Counted from the first letter of the stretch, positions 28,230 through 37,104 are shown. The stretch is DNA of 64,000 bases from Streptococcus parasanguinis (GCF_031582885.1 NZ_CP133988.1:62001-126000); one strand, 5' to 3'. Notes: generated by a model from the letters alone, not told the origin. Translations and numbers: made by a program.

Positions 28230-28265
28230 TCTTTTTTATAACCTTTTTTTATATTTTTTTTTTTT

Positions 28266-28279
28266 ATACATTTTTGTAT
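28266..28279. promoter_or_regulatory. Candidate operator palindrome for the RRNPP regulator
   Basis: ATACA-TTTT-TGTAT: a perfect inverted repeat about 37 bases upstream of the -35 box, where PlcR-type activators bind. The assignment rests on position only. Confidence 0.45.
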
Positions 28280-28425
28280 CTAAAAAAATTGTTCAAAATA
28301 TCGTACTAATACAACAAAACACTCTAGATTAATCAAATAATTTCTGAAATCTATTAGATTGTTTTTAATATTTTACCTATTTACTGTAACTGTTTTAGAA
28401 ATCTTTCTTCGAGAACAAATAAAAA

Positions 28426-28466
28426 AGATTGAAGAAATTATCAACAATGGACTTTCTCTTCAATCT
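28426..28466 (-). terminator. Terminator of the lan-cluster regulator gene
   Basis: AGATTGAAGA and TCTTCAATCT arms with a T6 run on the minus strand, 25 bases past the regulator stop. Confidence 0.85.
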
Positions 28467-28490
28467 AACATAACTTACTTTTGGACATTC

Positions 28491-29363
28491 TTATACTTTA
28501 TTCGCCATTTTTACAATATAATGCTCCACTTTTAACATCATTGGGATATTTTCATCGAGTTTATACAAAAAACGAGCTAATTCATAATTTTCTACTGCAA
28601 TATCTTTTGAGGAGATAATTTCACTTATATTTCCCATCAACAAATATAAATCAGCTAATAGATAAGTCGTTCTGTAATCCTTACATTTTTTTATAGTAGT
28701 GGTAATTCTAGTAATTGCTTGCTCAATGTCTTTTTGGAGCCATAAATAGCGACATATATTGTAGTTGAATTTAATAGACAATTCTAATTCTTCAACAGTA
28801 TTTAAACTCAATTGGCTGACTCTTTCTTCCAATTTGTCTTTTATCTCATTAAACCGCTCTAAACTCCCAACTTCATAGTAAAAATTAAATAATGTATTAG
28901 ATACTTGAAGGTAGTTAAGATCATATAAACTAGTCTGTTCTAGTACTTCCTCTAACTTTATAACCGCTTCATTTTTCTTTCCATAAAAATAAAAATCAAT
29001 AAGAGACTTTATCCACTCCAAATAAAGTTTATCAGATAAAGATAAGCGATGACTCTTTATCTTTTCTAATTCAAATATATATTTTAAAGATTCATAATTC
29101 CGATTCAGAATAAAAATATGTGCTAATTTTTTAAACTCAGATAGCTCATCTGTTTTCTGTTCAACCTGTTCTTCAAAAAAATAATCCATACTAACTTTTA
29201 ACTTCTGTGCTAGAGCATATAGGAAGTCCGCTCCTGGAGTATAGTCTCCATTTTCTAGTCGACTAATCTGACCCTGTTTACAAATTCCTTCAGCCAATTC
29301 TCTTTGCGACATTTTTAATTCTTTTCGTCTATTTTTTAACCTTGTTGCTAATAGTGTCCTCAA
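28491..29363 (-). CDS. HTH-TPR transcriptional regulator, RRNPP family (PlcR/TprA/Rgg-like)
   Basis: 290 aa. The XRE helix-turn-helix (residues ~5-60, MSQRELAEGICKQGQISRLENG) matches PlcR-type regulators. The rest (70-290) is all-helical, with TPR-like spacing. Such proteins bind re-imported short peptides and activate nearby operons; in pneumococci TprA/PhrA pairs control lanthipeptide clusters. The small exported peptide gene next door and the lan genes beyond are the likely partner and target. It has its own terminator, so it is a separate unit. Confidence 0.87.
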   Translation of the reverse strand: MRTLLATRLKNRRKELKMSQRELAEGICKQGQISRLENGDYTPGADFLYALAQKLKVSMDYFFEEQVEQKTDELSEFKKLAHIFILNRNYESLKYIFELEKIKSHRLSLSDKLYLEWIKSLIDFYFYGKKNEAVIKLEEVLEQTSLYDLNYLQVSNTLFNFYYEVGSLERFNEIKDKLEERVSQLSLNTVEELELSIKFNYNICRYLWLQKDIEQAITRITTTIKKCKDYRTTYLLADLYLLMGNISEIISSKDIAVENYELARFLYKLDENIPMMLKVEHYIVKMANKV

Positions 29364-29486
29364 ACTTATATCCTCTTCATCACTTTATTGCATCATCAAT
29401 TTTAGCACGAACGATATTAATATTCAAATTTTTTATCTAAAAAATACACATTATGGATATATGTTTAATTTAAAAGATGATAGATA

Positions 29487-29565
29487 ATTTTAACAATATA
29501 CCAAATAACAATTTTAACAATATACCAAATAACAATTTTAACAATATACCAAATAACAATTTTAA
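29487..29565. repeat. Tandem repeat, 24-bp unit, 3.3 copies
   Basis: Three perfect copies of a 24-bp AT-rich unit (contains AACAATATACCAAATAAC) start at 29487, 29511 and 29535, plus a partial fourth. There are no spacers, so it is not a CRISPR. It lies in a 527-bp gene-free stretch. Confidence 0.95.
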
Positions 29566-29653
29566 TAAGACCATACAAAAATAATGTAACAAAATTTTTA
29601 TTTCTTATGACTCTATAATTTCTGAAATGGATAAAAACATCATAGAAATATTG

Positions 29654-29712
29654 ATTGATACGTTTTGAGAATTATAATGCTTTACAAGATTTCATTAAAA
29701 CTAGTTGACAAG
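29654..29712 (-). repeat. Degenerate rpsI 3'-end copy (site g)
   Basis: CGTTTTGAGAATTATAATGCTTTACAAG aligns with CGTTTTGAGAATTGTGAAGCTTTACGGG of rpsI and continues with weaker similarity. It may be an old internal att site between the lan/defence half and the surface-protein half of the element. Confidence 0.5.
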
Positions 29713-29890
29713 ATTCTGTTTCAAATGATCTTAGAATAGGTTGATATAAATCTCCAATAGTTATCTAATATTTTTTAATTTGATAAAATCTCAATAAAAA
29801 AGACTTAGAACCATGTTAACAATAACCTTAATTCTAAATCCTTTTATTATTTATCTTTTAACTATATTTAAGATAGATACTTAAATTATA

Positions 29891-30262
29891 TTACTGTTTT
29901 TCAAAAGTTCCGTCTGCTACACGAAAATCACTGTTAACAGTTTCAATTGAATTAAATTGAATCTTTAAATATTTTACTTCTTTTTCATCTTTTCCAGGTA
30001 ATTCAGCTTTAGCACTCGCTGCACTAGAAACCTTTAATTTGACGTATTTCCCAGCGATTTTCCAAGTTCCATCTCTAGATTCGTCTTTATTATTTGTTAC
30101 TTCTAGTGTTTTATCGCTATTGAAAACGATAGTTGAATCGTGTTTACTATCATACCAAGTACCAATAATTTGCTTCTCTGGTCCTGAATTTTGATTCAAG
30201 AAAAAGAATACTCCACCGGCAACCGCAAGTACTAAAACAACTAAAGCAATAATTTTTTTCAT
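29891..30262 (-). CDS. Small membrane-anchored lipocalin-like protein
   Basis: 123 aa. An N-terminal hydrophobic anchor (about residues 3-22) precedes a beta-rich extracellular domain with IIGTWYDSKHDSTIVFNSDKTL and GTWKIAGKYVKL, typical of small lipocalin-like (DUF5640-type) domains. No lipobox Cys is present. It lies downstream of the SEC10/PgrA surface protein on the same strand (141-bp gap). The function is unknown. Confidence 0.7.
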   Translation of the reverse strand: MKKIIALVVLVLAVAGGVFFFLNQNSGPEKQIIGTWYDSKHDSTIVFNSDKTLEVTNNKDESRDGTWKIAGKYVKLKVSSAASAKAELPGKDEKEVKYLKIQFNSIETVNSDFRVADGTFEKQ

Positions 30263-30403
30263 TATTTTTCCTCCTATAAATATCTAAAGATATTTATTAT
30301 TTTTTTCATATACCTAGTTTCACTAAAATCATTAGTAAAAAATCAAATTTTGAATGATAAACTTTTATTCATTACTACAATAAGAAATACTTACCAGCTT
30401 TTA

Positions 30404-33400
30404 TTAATCACGATGTTTCCGTGATACTGAAATACCAAAACTACAAAGAACAATTCCCATTGCAAACACTAACCAATTCTCAATTGAACTTGTATTAGGC
30501 AAGGCTCTATTTGCAGCATATTTAGCTTGATTTCCAGCATAGCTATATACTCGTTCATTAGAAGTACTTTCTGGTATACTCTTTTCTAACGCAGGATTCA
30601 GAGAAATCATCTTGTGATCTACTTTATCGTTAAAGACTTCGCTTTGTCTTGTACGAGTATTTAAATAGGCTTCCCTAACTGCTTCATATTGCGCAGTTGC
30701 ATCCAATTGATCTTGTAGAAGTGTTTTAAGTTTAGCTTCCTCTCTTGCGACATTCTCAAGTGCTAAACGGTGCTCTTCAACTGCATTGTCATATGCTCCT
30801 TTTGCTTTCATCAAATATGCATCAGCATTTTCAAGATGATCTAAAAGTGTTTCTAAAGCAACTAAGTGAGTCTTTAATTTAGAAATTTCATCCTTAATTT
30901 GACTTTCTTTAACTTTTAACTCTTCAACTTTATTCTGACGGTTTCTGAGTTCTGCTTCATCCGTAGCTTTTTCAGCTTTAAGATCTGAAAGTACTTTAAG
31001 TTCTTTATCCAAATCTGCACGCGCATCTGCTAAAACTTTTTGTTTTGTTTGAATATCTGCATTTAGATTTTCAACAGCTAATTGTGCTTTTGCATAACGA
31101 GTCTTGGCAGCAACCAATTGTTGAGAAGCTTCATCTAGATTCTTTTGCGCAAGAGGTGTCTTATCTGAGATTGAGTTTAATCTTGCAATCGTTTGACGTG
31201 TAGCATTTAAGGCTGCCAAATGTTTTTCATGAATTTTTGTTGTTTCATCTAAACTGTTTCTTGCAGTCTTATCTGTTGCTTTTGCTTTTTCAAGCTGCTC
31301 TTTTGCAGTTTCTAATGCTTTTTGCTTAACTTGAAGGTCTGCATTTAAGTTATCCAGAGCTGTTTGAGCTTTGATATATCTTGTTTCAGCATCTTCTTTT
31401 AGTTGTTTCGCATTGTCGTATTTCTTTTGTGCACTTGGAGTTTGATCAGGAACTGACATTAATTCTGCTACAAGTTTTTGAGTTTTTTTCAGATTTTGAT
31501 TCGCATTTTGATTTTCTAGTTTTGCTTTTTCAAGATCAGATTTAGCTTTTACTTCTGCTGTTGTAGCCTGGTCTAAATTGTCTTTTGCATTTGCTAAAGC
31601 TTGACGCTTGTTTTGAATATCAGCATTTAATTGATCAAGTGCATCTTGAGCCTTATTAAATTGGATTTGTGCTTCATTATAATTTTGTGTAGCGTTTTCC
31701 AATTTAGTAGTAGCTGCAGGTGTTTGGTCAGGAGTAGCTTTCAAAGCATCTAATTTTGCTGTCGTTTCTTTGAGAGCTTTTGTACTTGAATCATTTTCTG
31801 ATTTAGCTTTTTCCAAACGATTCTGTGCAGAATTATTTGCTGTATTTGCTGCAGTCTGTTTAGCTTTAGCAGCTGTTAACTCATCTTCCATTTTTGAAGT
31901 ATCAAATGGAGTAGCTAGAGGTTTAGCAATCCCTTTATCATAATAGTCGTCAATGAACTTAGAGTGATACTCACCTGTTTGTTCATCTTTAATGTAATCG
32001 AAATGGCTAGATTGACCTTTGAATTTAATAAAATGCATTCGACCAACACCACTAGGTGTTAGGCTATTTGCTACCCCGACTGCTTGTATATCTGAAGGAG
32101 CTTTTTCTCCAATCATTAATCTCATATGTCCAAAATATGCATGTACATCATTTGCCATAAAGCTAATTACGGCATCATATACCTCGCGATATAATTGAGA
32201 CATTGTAGCTTTTCGTGTTTCTTTTGCTTCTGAATAATAAGCACTAAAACCTAGCAATGTATTATTGAAGCTCATATTTTCGCCAGCCCAAGCGATTGAA
32301 TCCAGTCCATCTTTTGCAAGAGCTGTCACACTATGACTTGTACCAAATGGTTTATTTTCTTCAGCATAGGCTTTTGCGATATTTTTAACACCTTGAACAG
32401 ATTCTTTAGTAACTATAAAATCATGGCTTCCCCAGACTTGGTCTTGCAGATTGTTTGCGAGAAGCACATAATATTGACTCAAAGCTTCAATCTGTTTATC
32501 TGTAAGATTATCCAAATCGACTTCAGAGTCATCGATAGGCAAAACAATATCCTTATTTGGCCAACCTTTGATAACAATATTTTGGTGTTCAGGAGAATAT
32601 TCCGTCTCTGGAGTACCAAAATCATACTTACTACCTGTGAACCATTTTTGAATAACATCGTTTAATGCATTTTTATTTGCATCTGAGTTATCGGCAAGAT
32701 AAGCCTTGTAAGCATCAATGACATCTTGAGGCAATTGAGGAATAGTGAGATTTTTAATTGCTACAATTTGTTGATTCAGCATTTCAACTGCTTGATCAGC
32801 TTTCTCTTTATTCTCTTTTGCTTCCTGAGCTGCTGATGTAGCACTCGCTAGCTCATTTGAAGTTTCATTTACTTTTGCCTCTTCTTGGTTTTTCTTAGTA
32901 GTTAAAGCTGAAATTTCTGAAGCTTTCTTAGCATCATTTTCTTTAGCTGTTTTGAGCTCTTCTTCTGCACTAATCTTACTATTTTGTTTATTTGCTAAAT
33001 CATTTGCTTTACTATCACGATTTGCGATTGTTTGGGCAAGTTGTGATTCAGAAGCATCAAGATTACTTTGTGCTGAAACCTTATTTTCTTGAGCTTTCTT
33101 TAGATTCTCTTGTGCTTGTTTTTGTTTTTCTTCAGCAGATGACAAGTTTTTCGCCGTTTCTTGGCTTTTCTTTATTTGATCCGCTTCAACTGATTTTGCA
33201 TTTTTTAGTGCGGTAGCTTTTTTAGCATCTGCTTCTTTGGCACGATCAAGTTCCTGTTTTGCTATATTTTCAGTTGCTTCTTTAGCATCTAAATTTTTCT
33301 TAGCCGCATCACGTTCTGCTACTATTTCTTCAACGCCAGTGCCGTCTAAAACTTTCTGAGCAGTTTCTTTCTCTTTTTGAACCTTCACTAATGCACTTGC

Positions 33401-34243
33401 TGCTTCTTCTGCAACCTTTTTAGCATCTGCTAATTGTTTAGCAGAAACTTGACTAGCACTAAGTTGCGTTTTTTCATCAGCAGAAGCTTTACTGAGTTCT
33501 TCGGCTTTATTTTTGTCTTCGTTAATGGCAGTTTCCAAAGCCTTTTTCGCTGCTGATTCTGCTGATTCTTTTTCAGCTACATCACTTTTTGCTTTTTCTC
33601 TTTCAGCAATGATTTCCGATGCACCAGTGCCATTAAGATTTTTTTGTGCAGTTGCTACGGCTTCCTCAGCTGTTGAAACTTTCTTTTCTTGCTCTGAAAT
33701 TTTATCTTGATCTTTTTTAATAACCTCTGATTGCTGATTACGTTCTTTCTCAGCTTCTAGAACTTTTTCAGATGCATCTTTTTGTGATGTTTCCTTTTTC
33801 TCAATGTCAGCTTTTACCTCTGAAATTTCATTCTTCGTTATTTCAATTTTTTCCGGCGTAGCTAATTCTTTATTTGCCTCAGCATTCTTTAAGTTAACAC
33901 TTGCTTCGGAAACTTTTGATGCAACGGTTGCTTCCGAAGCCTTAGCGTTTTCTAATGCACTTTCTTGATTTAAAACCGATTGATCGGCTTCTTCCTTGAT
34001 CGTTCTTGCTTCTTCTACAACTTCAGGAGTTGGCGTTTTCGTTACGGTTGCAATTCCATTATGGACAAATACCCCGTCTACTTGTTTTATATTTGTAGAC
34101 GAAGGAGACGTCGATTCAACACTTAATGTTGACTCATTTGGCTGAGTTGCAGTTACTTCATCCGCTTGTACAACAGAAAATCCCGCAAAAGCTGTAGCTA
34201 TTGATACAGCGGATACAGTTGCTTTGATCGTTTTCTTTTTCAT
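30404..34243 (-). CDS. Cell-wall anchored SEC10/PgrA-type surface protein
   Basis: 1279 aa. A signal peptide (KKKTIKATVSAVSIATAFAG..VQA) is followed by long coiled-coil repeats rich in Ala, Glu and Lys (about 80-520). A central globular SEC10/PgrA domain (about 530-790) follows, then more coiled-coil heptads (800-1210). The sorting signal is LPNTS followed by a hydrophobic segment and RKHRD. SEC10/PgrA proteins act in surface exclusion and adhesion and are typical of mobile elements. LPNTS departs from LPxTG at the last position. The ATG at 34243 has AAAGGTGGG upstream and is preferred to the GTG at 34252. Confidence 0.9.
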   Translation of the reverse strand: MKKKTIKATVSAVSIATAFAGFSVVQADEVTATQPNESTLSVESTSPSSTNIKQVDGVFVHNGIATVTKTPTPEVVEEARTIKEEADQSVLNQESALENAKASEATVASKVSEASVNLKNAEANKELATPEKIEITKNEISEVKADIEKKETSQKDASEKVLEAEKERNQQSEVIKKDQDKISEQEKKVSTAEEAVATAQKNLNGTGASEIIAEREKAKSDVAEKESAESAAKKALETAINEDKNKAEELSKASADEKTQLSASQVSAKQLADAKKVAEEAASALVKVQKEKETAQKVLDGTGVEEIVAERDAAKKNLDAKEATENIAKQELDRAKEADAKKATALKNAKSVEADQIKKSQETAKNLSSAEEKQKQAQENLKKAQENKVSAQSNLDASESQLAQTIANRDSKANDLANKQNSKISAEEELKTAKENDAKKASEISALTTKKNQEEAKVNETSNELASATSAAQEAKENKEKADQAVEMLNQQIVAIKNLTIPQLPQDVIDAYKAYLADNSDANKNALNDVIQKWFTGSKYDFGTPETEYSPEHQNIVIKGWPNKDIVLPIDDSEVDLDNLTDKQIEALSQYYVLLANNLQDQVWGSHDFIVTKESVQGVKNIAKAYAEENKPFGTSHSVTALAKDGLDSIAWAGENMSFNNTLLGFSAYYSEAKETRKATMSQLYREVYDAVISFMANDVHAYFGHMRLMIGEKAPSDIQAVGVANSLTPSGVGRMHFIKFKGQSSHFDYIKDEQTGEYHSKFIDDYYDKGIAKPLATPFDTSKMEDELTAAKAKQTAANTANNSAQNRLEKAKSENDSSTKALKETTAKLDALKATPDQTPAATTKLENATQNYNEAQIQFNKAQDALDQLNADIQNKRQALANAKDNLDQATTAEVKAKSDLEKAKLENQNANQNLKKTQKLVAELMSVPDQTPSAQKKYDNAKQLKEDAETRYIKAQTALDNLNADLQVKQKALETAKEQLEKAKATDKTARNSLDETTKIHEKHLAALNATRQTIARLNSISDKTPLAQKNLDEASQQLVAAKTRYAKAQLAVENLNADIQTKQKVLADARADLDKELKVLSDLKAEKATDEAELRNRQNKVEELKVKESQIKDEISKLKTHLVALETLLDHLENADAYLMKAKGAYDNAVEEHRLALENVAREEAKLKTLLQDQLDATAQYEAVREAYLNTRTRQSEVFNDKVDHKMISLNPALEKSIPESTSNERVYSYAGNQAKYAANRALPNTSSIENWLVFAMGIVLCSFGISVSRKHRD

Positions 34244-34342
34244 AATTCCCACCTTTATGATTAAGTATTGAGCAATTTATCACTATCTAATTATAAACAC
34301 CCGAATTATACTACATTTTATCAACTTTGTAAAGTTGTATCC

Positions 34343-34399
34343 AACCTTTTAAGAACTAGAATCTAACCTTCTAAGACTGTAAAATAGTCTTACGAGGTT
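34343..34399. promoter_or_regulatory. Operator between the surface protein and the XRE regulator
   Basis: AACCTTCTAAGACT (34365-34378) and AGTCTTACGAGGTT (34386-34399) form an inverted repeat covering the ribosome-binding site of the XRE gene. A direct partial copy, AACCTTTTAAGA, lies at 34343. It is a likely binding site for the XRE protein, controlling both divergent genes. Confidence 0.6.
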
Positions 34400-34403
34400 A
34401 CAA

Positions 34404-34730
34404 ATGTCAAAATTACAAAAGTATATAAGCAAAAGAATACGGATTCTGCGGACCCAGTCAGGAATGACTCAGGAACAATTAGAAGAAAAAGCAGATCTTG
34501 GAACCAATTACGCGTATAAGTTAGAAAATTTAGAGCCCAATATAAAAATTAGTACGCTTGAGAAAATTATAGAAGCGTTAAATGTTGATCTACAAACTTT
34601 TTTTGATTTAACACTTAAAGAAGAAAGTACTGATTTAGCACAGCTTATTGACACTATCAAATCTTTACCAGAGTACAAACAAAATAAAGTCATTTCAGCT
34701 ATTAACACAATTATTAACGAGACAAAATAA
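34404..34730 (+). CDS. XRE-family helix-turn-helix regulator
   Basis: 108 aa. The N-terminal HTH (residues ~9-62, IRILRTQSGMTQEQLEEKADLGTNYAYKLEN) is followed by a short helical tail. It is divergent from the SEC10/PgrA gene and probably regulates it and itself through the palindrome between them. A terminator follows directly, so it is monocistronic. Confidence 0.88.
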   Translation: MSKLQKYISKRIRILRTQSGMTQEQLEEKADLGTNYAYKLENLEPNIKISTLEKIIEALNVDLQTFFDLTLKEESTDLAQLIDTIKSLPEYKQNKVISAINTIINETK

Positions 34731-34732
34731 AA

Positions 34733-34782
34733 AGAGTGGAAAAGGATAAGTATAAAAACGATTCCTTTCCCACTTTTTTTGT
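34733..34782 (+). terminator. Terminator of the XRE gene
   Basis: AGTGGAAAAGGA pairs with TCCTTTCCCACT, followed by T7. Confidence 0.8.
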
Positions 34783-34799
34783 GCCTAAAAATATGGCCA

Positions 34800-35219
34800 T
34801 TAGCTATTAGAGCCTGCGATTCTTGGGTAACCAAATGTCATATCGAGGTTATCTTTCTCGTAATTCTTGATCAATTCCCAGAAATCTGCAACTGATAACG
34901 CTGCAACTGATTCATGCCAATTGAATCTAAAAAACAAATCTAAGAGAAAATTAATTACAAGATGGATTTTAGCTGTTTGTTCTACAGTATCAAATGTAAT
35001 CAAAATTTTCTCACACAGCGGATCAATTAATTCAATTTCAATGCTATCATTTACAAAATTGAATGACACTTCTTGATCTTGGTCATTCAAGATTGAGATA
35101 TACTGATCCTCTTCAAATGTTGAATAAAACATTCTAATATTAACTTCTTCATTGTGATTAATTAACTCTGAAATATATTGTTGAGTTAAATCAATCACAT
35201 GTTGTTTGTAAATCTTCAT
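34800..35219 (-). CDS. Hypothetical protein
   Basis: 139 aa, acidic, mixed alpha/beta, no signal peptide or membrane helix. No family recognised. The ATG at 35219 has AGAGGTGAAACTT upstream and is preferred to 35228. It lies convergent with the XRE gene and shares the terminator region with it. It is likely element cargo or a regulatory accessory. Confidence 0.65.
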   Translation of the reverse strand: MKIYKQHVIDLTQQYISELINHNEEVNIRMFYSTFEEDQYISILNDQDQEVSFNFVNDSIEIELIDPLCEKILITFDTVEQTAKIHLVINFLLDLFFRFNWHESVAALSVADFWELIKNYEKDNLDMTFGYPRIAGSNS

Positions 35220-35342
35220 AAGTTTCACCTCTAATTATTATTTTTTTTTAAGATTTATTTCCTTAGATTTACGGTGGTCTTACTCTCTTTAATATTATTA
35301 TTAAATGATTTGGATTGAGCATCTTTTACCTCCTTTTTTGAG

Positions 35343-35380
35343 GAATAAAAAAAAGACAGTTCACCACTGCCTTTCTTTTT
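35343..35380. terminator. Bidirectional terminator
   Basis: AAAGACAG/CTGCCTTTCTTTTTTT hairpin flanked by A- and T-runs, about 120 bases upstream of the hypothetical gene. Confidence 0.6.
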
Positions 35381-35386
35381 TTATCT

Positions 35387-35499
35387 ATACTATTATTATG
35401 CCATTTTTCTGTAAAAATAAAAACAACATTTCCATTCCTAAAATAACGATGTTTTTCTTCTATCTTTATTTTTATCAAAATATGGCATACTATTATTAT
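35387..35499. repeat. ATACTATTATTAT direct repeats
   Basis: ATACTATTATTAT occurs at 35387 and 35487, and again at 37042 upstream of the replication-like gene. The last two share GGC before it. They may be protein-binding iterons or shared promoter elements. Confidence 0.55.
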
Positions 35500-36004
35500 A
35501 AATTAAGTTGAATAAGTAGAGCCATTAGTCATATGGTGAGAAAGTAAGTTACCGGGCACGGTTAACGTACTTATTTCTCATATGCTAGTCATTGCAAAGG
35601 AAAAAGCTAAGAAAAAAAGAAAGAAAATCTAAATGGTTATTCTCTACTGAATAACATGAAGTAAAGAATAACCATTTAGTAGATAAAAAGTAAAGAAAAA
35701 CGTGTTTAAAGTAAAATAAAAAAGGTAAAAATAAAAGTAAAAACTAAAAAAATAACTAGTTTAGCAAAGCAAAAAAATAATGTAATAAAAAAAGTAAAAT
35801 AGAAAAGTTTTATAAGCTCGAACAAGCAATGACATCTTTATGATCCTTCCAAACATAGATCACGGTGAGTACTGAAAATCTATCGCAAACATTAAACTTC
35901 AAGAGTTAGCCTCGATGGGAAGTATCAAAAGCATACCCAGCTTATTAAAAAGGGTGGGAGGCAGTTTAACAATAATATGTAATTATTTTAGAAAGGAATG
36001 TATA
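35500..36004 (+). ncRNA. Structured non-coding region upstream of the atypical recombinase
   Basis: Gene-free. A long hairpin lies at 35531-35583 (CATATGGTGAGAAAGTAAGTT against AACGTACTTATTTCTCATATG). A perfect 15-bp inverted repeat lies at 35630-35679 (CTAAATGGTTATTCT/AGAATAACCATTTAG). AGTCATTGC (35586) can pair with GCAATGACA (35830) across the region. An A-rich stretch with repeated AGTAAA lies between. It could be a structured RNA, an oriT or a single-strand origin. I cannot assign a known family. Confidence 0.45.
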
Positions 36005-36970
36005 ATGCCAAGAAAAAGAAATTCCCTCAAGCACGATTTATTTATTGCAGCTTCAAAAAATATCACAAACAATCGAACGAGGACAAGCTATAAAAGAGCA
36101 ATTACTCGCTTTACAAAGTGGGCTAAAGAACACAATATTAAAAAAAAATCAGATATTACTGAAGAAGTGATTCAACTATACCAACTAGATCTAAATGATG
36201 ATCCAAAACAATACTCTGTTGCTACCATCCATACTTATTTAGCACCTATTTGCAAAGCAGTTGATATCAACATGAATAGAATTAGAAAAGACAAGCGTTC
36301 CAGTGACAAAATTATCCGAGGTCGTGTAAAATCAAAAAACTCACAAGGTAAGCATCAAGAAACAGACTCTCGCTTCTCTCGGCTGGTTAATTTTCAGCGG
36401 GCAGTTGGGATTCGTAGATCCGAATTAAAAAAATTAAAAGGAAAAGATATTCGAAAAGATAATAATGGAAATTACTATGTTTTAGTTCAGCGTGGAAAGG
36501 GAGGAAAATTTCAACCTCAACTTATTCTTCCTCAAGATGTTCCAGTCGTCCTCGATACCTTTAAAAATAAACAAAAGGATGATTATATCTTTACAGATGT
36601 AGAAATGAATAATCTAATCAATCTACATGGGATGAGAGCCCAACATGCAAGAGAGTGTTATTACTTCTACTTGAAGAAGCTCCAAGATAATCCTAATTTC
36701 AAGGTGAATTTAAAAAATTTTTTAATAGAACGTTGGGAGGTTGGCCACCAAAATTTAAGGGATAAATCATTAAAGAAATTTGAGAAACAAAAGAAAAACT
36801 TCATTAATGAACTAAGAGATGAACCTTATAAAATTCGTGGATCAAACTATAAAAAAGCCTTAAATTCAGCACTGCCTACAAAATATAATCGTTTAGCCTT
36901 GATGGCTGTCTCGGTCTTCCATCTTTCCCACTGGCGTCTATCCGTCACAGTGACTAACTATATTCTTTAA
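36005..36970 (+). CDS. Atypical tyrosine recombinase
   Basis: 321 aa from the ATG at 36005 (GAAAGGA upstream; the open frame extends to 35915 without a better start). An N-terminal SAM-like core-binding domain (residues ~10-100) is followed by box I arginine in VGIRRSELKKL (about 135), HxxR in LHGMRAQHAR (about 207), and a final SHWRLSVTVTNYIL, in which His, Trp and the nucleophile Tyr319 fit tyrosine-recombinase box II. An unusual insertion of ~90 residues separates HxxR from that box, and the Tyr is only two residues from the end. It is distinct from the element integrase at 39016. Confidence 0.75.
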   Translation: MPRKRNSLKHDLFIAASKNITNNRTRTSYKRAITRFTKWAKEHNIKKKSDITEEVIQLYQLDLNDDPKQYSVATIHTYLAPICKAVDINMNRIRKDKRSSDKIIRGRVKSKNSQGKHQETDSRFSRLVNFQRAVGIRRSELKKLKGKDIRKDNNGNYYVLVQRGKGGKFQPQLILPQDVPVVLDTFKNKQKDDYIFTDVEMNNLINLHGMRAQHARECYYFYLKKLQDNPNFKVNLKNFLIERWEVGHQNLRDKSLKKFEKQKKNFINELRDEPYKIRGSNYKKALNSALPTKYNRLALMAVSVFHLSHWRLSVTVTNYIL

Positions 36971-37104
36971 AGTATCTCATTTTCGACTAAAAAATGAAGA
37001 AAAAAAAACGGAAAAAAACAGTTTTGGAACGTTTTTGCGGCATACTATTATTATCCAAATTTATTAGTGATATTTTATGAAAAAAAGAAAGGAAATTTAA
37101 AAAT

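Noticed and set aside
29487..29565. CRISPR array
   Set aside because: The 24-bp repeats are contiguous with no spacers, and no cas genes occur in the window.
35500..36004. Group I or group II intron
   Set aside because: I found no domain V-like hairpin, no GUGYG start, no group I P7 core, and no reverse transcriptase or homing endonuclease next to it.
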